Below are positions 4,835 to 5,221 of a stretch of DNA of 5,221 nucleotides, in pieces. Source of the DNA: Microcoleaceae cyanobacterium UBA11344 (GTDB taxonomy: Bacteria > Cyanobacteriota > Cyanobacteriia > Cyanobacteriales > Microcoleaceae); NCBI GenBank assembly GCA_003483675.1, contig DMYK01000001.1, positions 1,522 to 6,742 on the forward strand, written 5' to 3'. How positions within the stretch are numbered: position 1 is the stretch's first letter; every line of letters starts with the position of its first letter. Both the position numbers and the translations under genes were made by a program. The notes under the pieces are model-generated. The model worked only from the letters and a program-made list of their open reading frames with translations. It had not been told where the DNA came from and did not search any database.

Positions 4835-5221
4835 GTGAAGGAAGTTATTAAAAATTTGTCAGAGTATGCCAGGAAGCGATCGATCGCACCTTTGCTGTTA
4901 TCCCTATTATGGCTGTGCGCGATCGCCTCGCTAGGTTTCGTGTGGAATCTGGGCAATATCGGTTTAGTTGACGAAACCGAACCGCTGTTTGCCGAAGCCG
5001 CTCGCCAAATGACGGTGACTGGGGATTTTATCACCCCATATTTCAACGGCGCAACCAGGTTTGACAAGCCGCCGTTGGTTTACTGGTTGATGGCTGTGGC
5101 TTATCGGGCGATCGGCGTTAATGAATGGGCTGTGCGGCTTCCCTCGGCTTTATCGGCGATCGCCCTTACTTGCCTCGGATTCTATACCCTATCGAAGCAA
5201 GAAGGAAGTTCGGCAACGGAT
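4835..5221 (+). CDS. ArnT/PMT-family (GT39/GT83-like) membrane glycosyltransferase, 5' part only
   Basis: The first 129 codons of a polytopic membrane glycosyltransferase; the frame is still open at the window edge, and family members are usually 450-600 residues. Such enzymes move a sugar from a polyprenyl-phosphate carrier to lipid, protein or glycan acceptors on the outer face of the cytoplasmic membrane. Seen here: a first membrane span at about 19-39 and then the family signature in the first periplasmic loop, VDETEPLFAEAARQM (about 45-59), with the acidic pair D46/E47 corresponding to the catalytic Asp region. TGDFITPYFNG follows (62-72), then FDKPPLVYW (76-84) and EWAVRLPSAL (97-106), with further spans at about 82-95 and 102-119. 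The KPPL-YW and RLPSAL motifs are diagnostic. GTG at 4835 is chosen because AGGAAG lies 6 nt upstream and the frame closes at 4790. Two HIP1 octamers lie in the gene. Donor and acceptor cannot be told from this fragment. Confidence 0.85.
   Translation, partial: MKEVIKNLSEYARKRSIAPLLLSLLWLCAIASLGFVWNLGNIGLVDETEPLFAEAARQMTVTGDFITPYFNGATRFDKPPLVYWLMAVAYRAIGVNEWAVRLPSALSAIALTCLGFYTLSKQEGSSATD

Noticed and set aside
4789..5067. 92-codon minus-strand frame
   Set aside because: It lies antisense to the glycosyltransferase, whose family motifs clearly fix the coding strand.

Overview
The window looks like chromosomal DNA of a cyanobacterium, probably a filamentous Oscillatoria/Microcoleus-like one. 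Reasons: four exact copies of the HIP1 octamer GCGATCGC (chance expectation in 5.2 kb is about 0.1) plus many partial CGATCG sites; a Ycf20/DUF565 membrane protein known from cyanobacteria and plastids; a plant/cyanobacterial-type glycerate kinase of photorespiration; and intergenic DNA filled with short tandem heptamers, AT-rich direct repeats and small palindromes. The genus is an inference.

Layout, left to right. Positions 1-50 hold a repeated motif with a GC-rich palindrome. An intact NarL/FixJ-type response regulator (77-799, minus) follows, with a pair of identical palindromic 12-mers spaced 21 bp at and just upstream of its start codon. About 400 bp of non-coding DNA (800-1201) separates it from a divergent, clearly dead PAS-histidine kinase gene (about 1202-2112, plus). 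That gene has lost the end of its PAS domain and the whole H-box with the phosphorylated histidine, and carries an in-frame stop and a second frameshift. Converging on it from the right is a probable two-gene operon on the minus strand: ycf20-like (3298-3630), then glycerate kinase (2134-3276), 21 nt apart with a Shine-Dalgarno in the gap. A hairpin spans the kinase stop codon.

From 3631 to 4004 the DNA is repeat-rich: twin AT-rich 11-mers, a TGCTTTC heptamer run, and a 180-bp MITE-like segment bounded by 10-bp inverted repeats that contains five perfect tandem copies of a 16-bp unit. The plus strand then carries an unrecognised membrane-anchored, proline-rich protein (4005-4610), GC-rich hairpin sequence, a TGnTATAAT extended -10 promoter candidate, and the first 129 codons of an ArnT/PMT-type glycosyltransferase (GTG start at 4835) that runs off the window.

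Functionally this is a mix of neighbours rather than one pathway. The glycerate kinase closes the photorespiratory cycle, and Ycf20 has been linked in algae and plants to photoprotective quenching, so their co-transcription is a mild light/CO2-stress theme. The response regulator has no working kinase beside it. I found no convincing new defence, mobile or biosynthetic system; the most notable items are the eroded kinase, the MITE-like tandem array and the operator-like twin sites.
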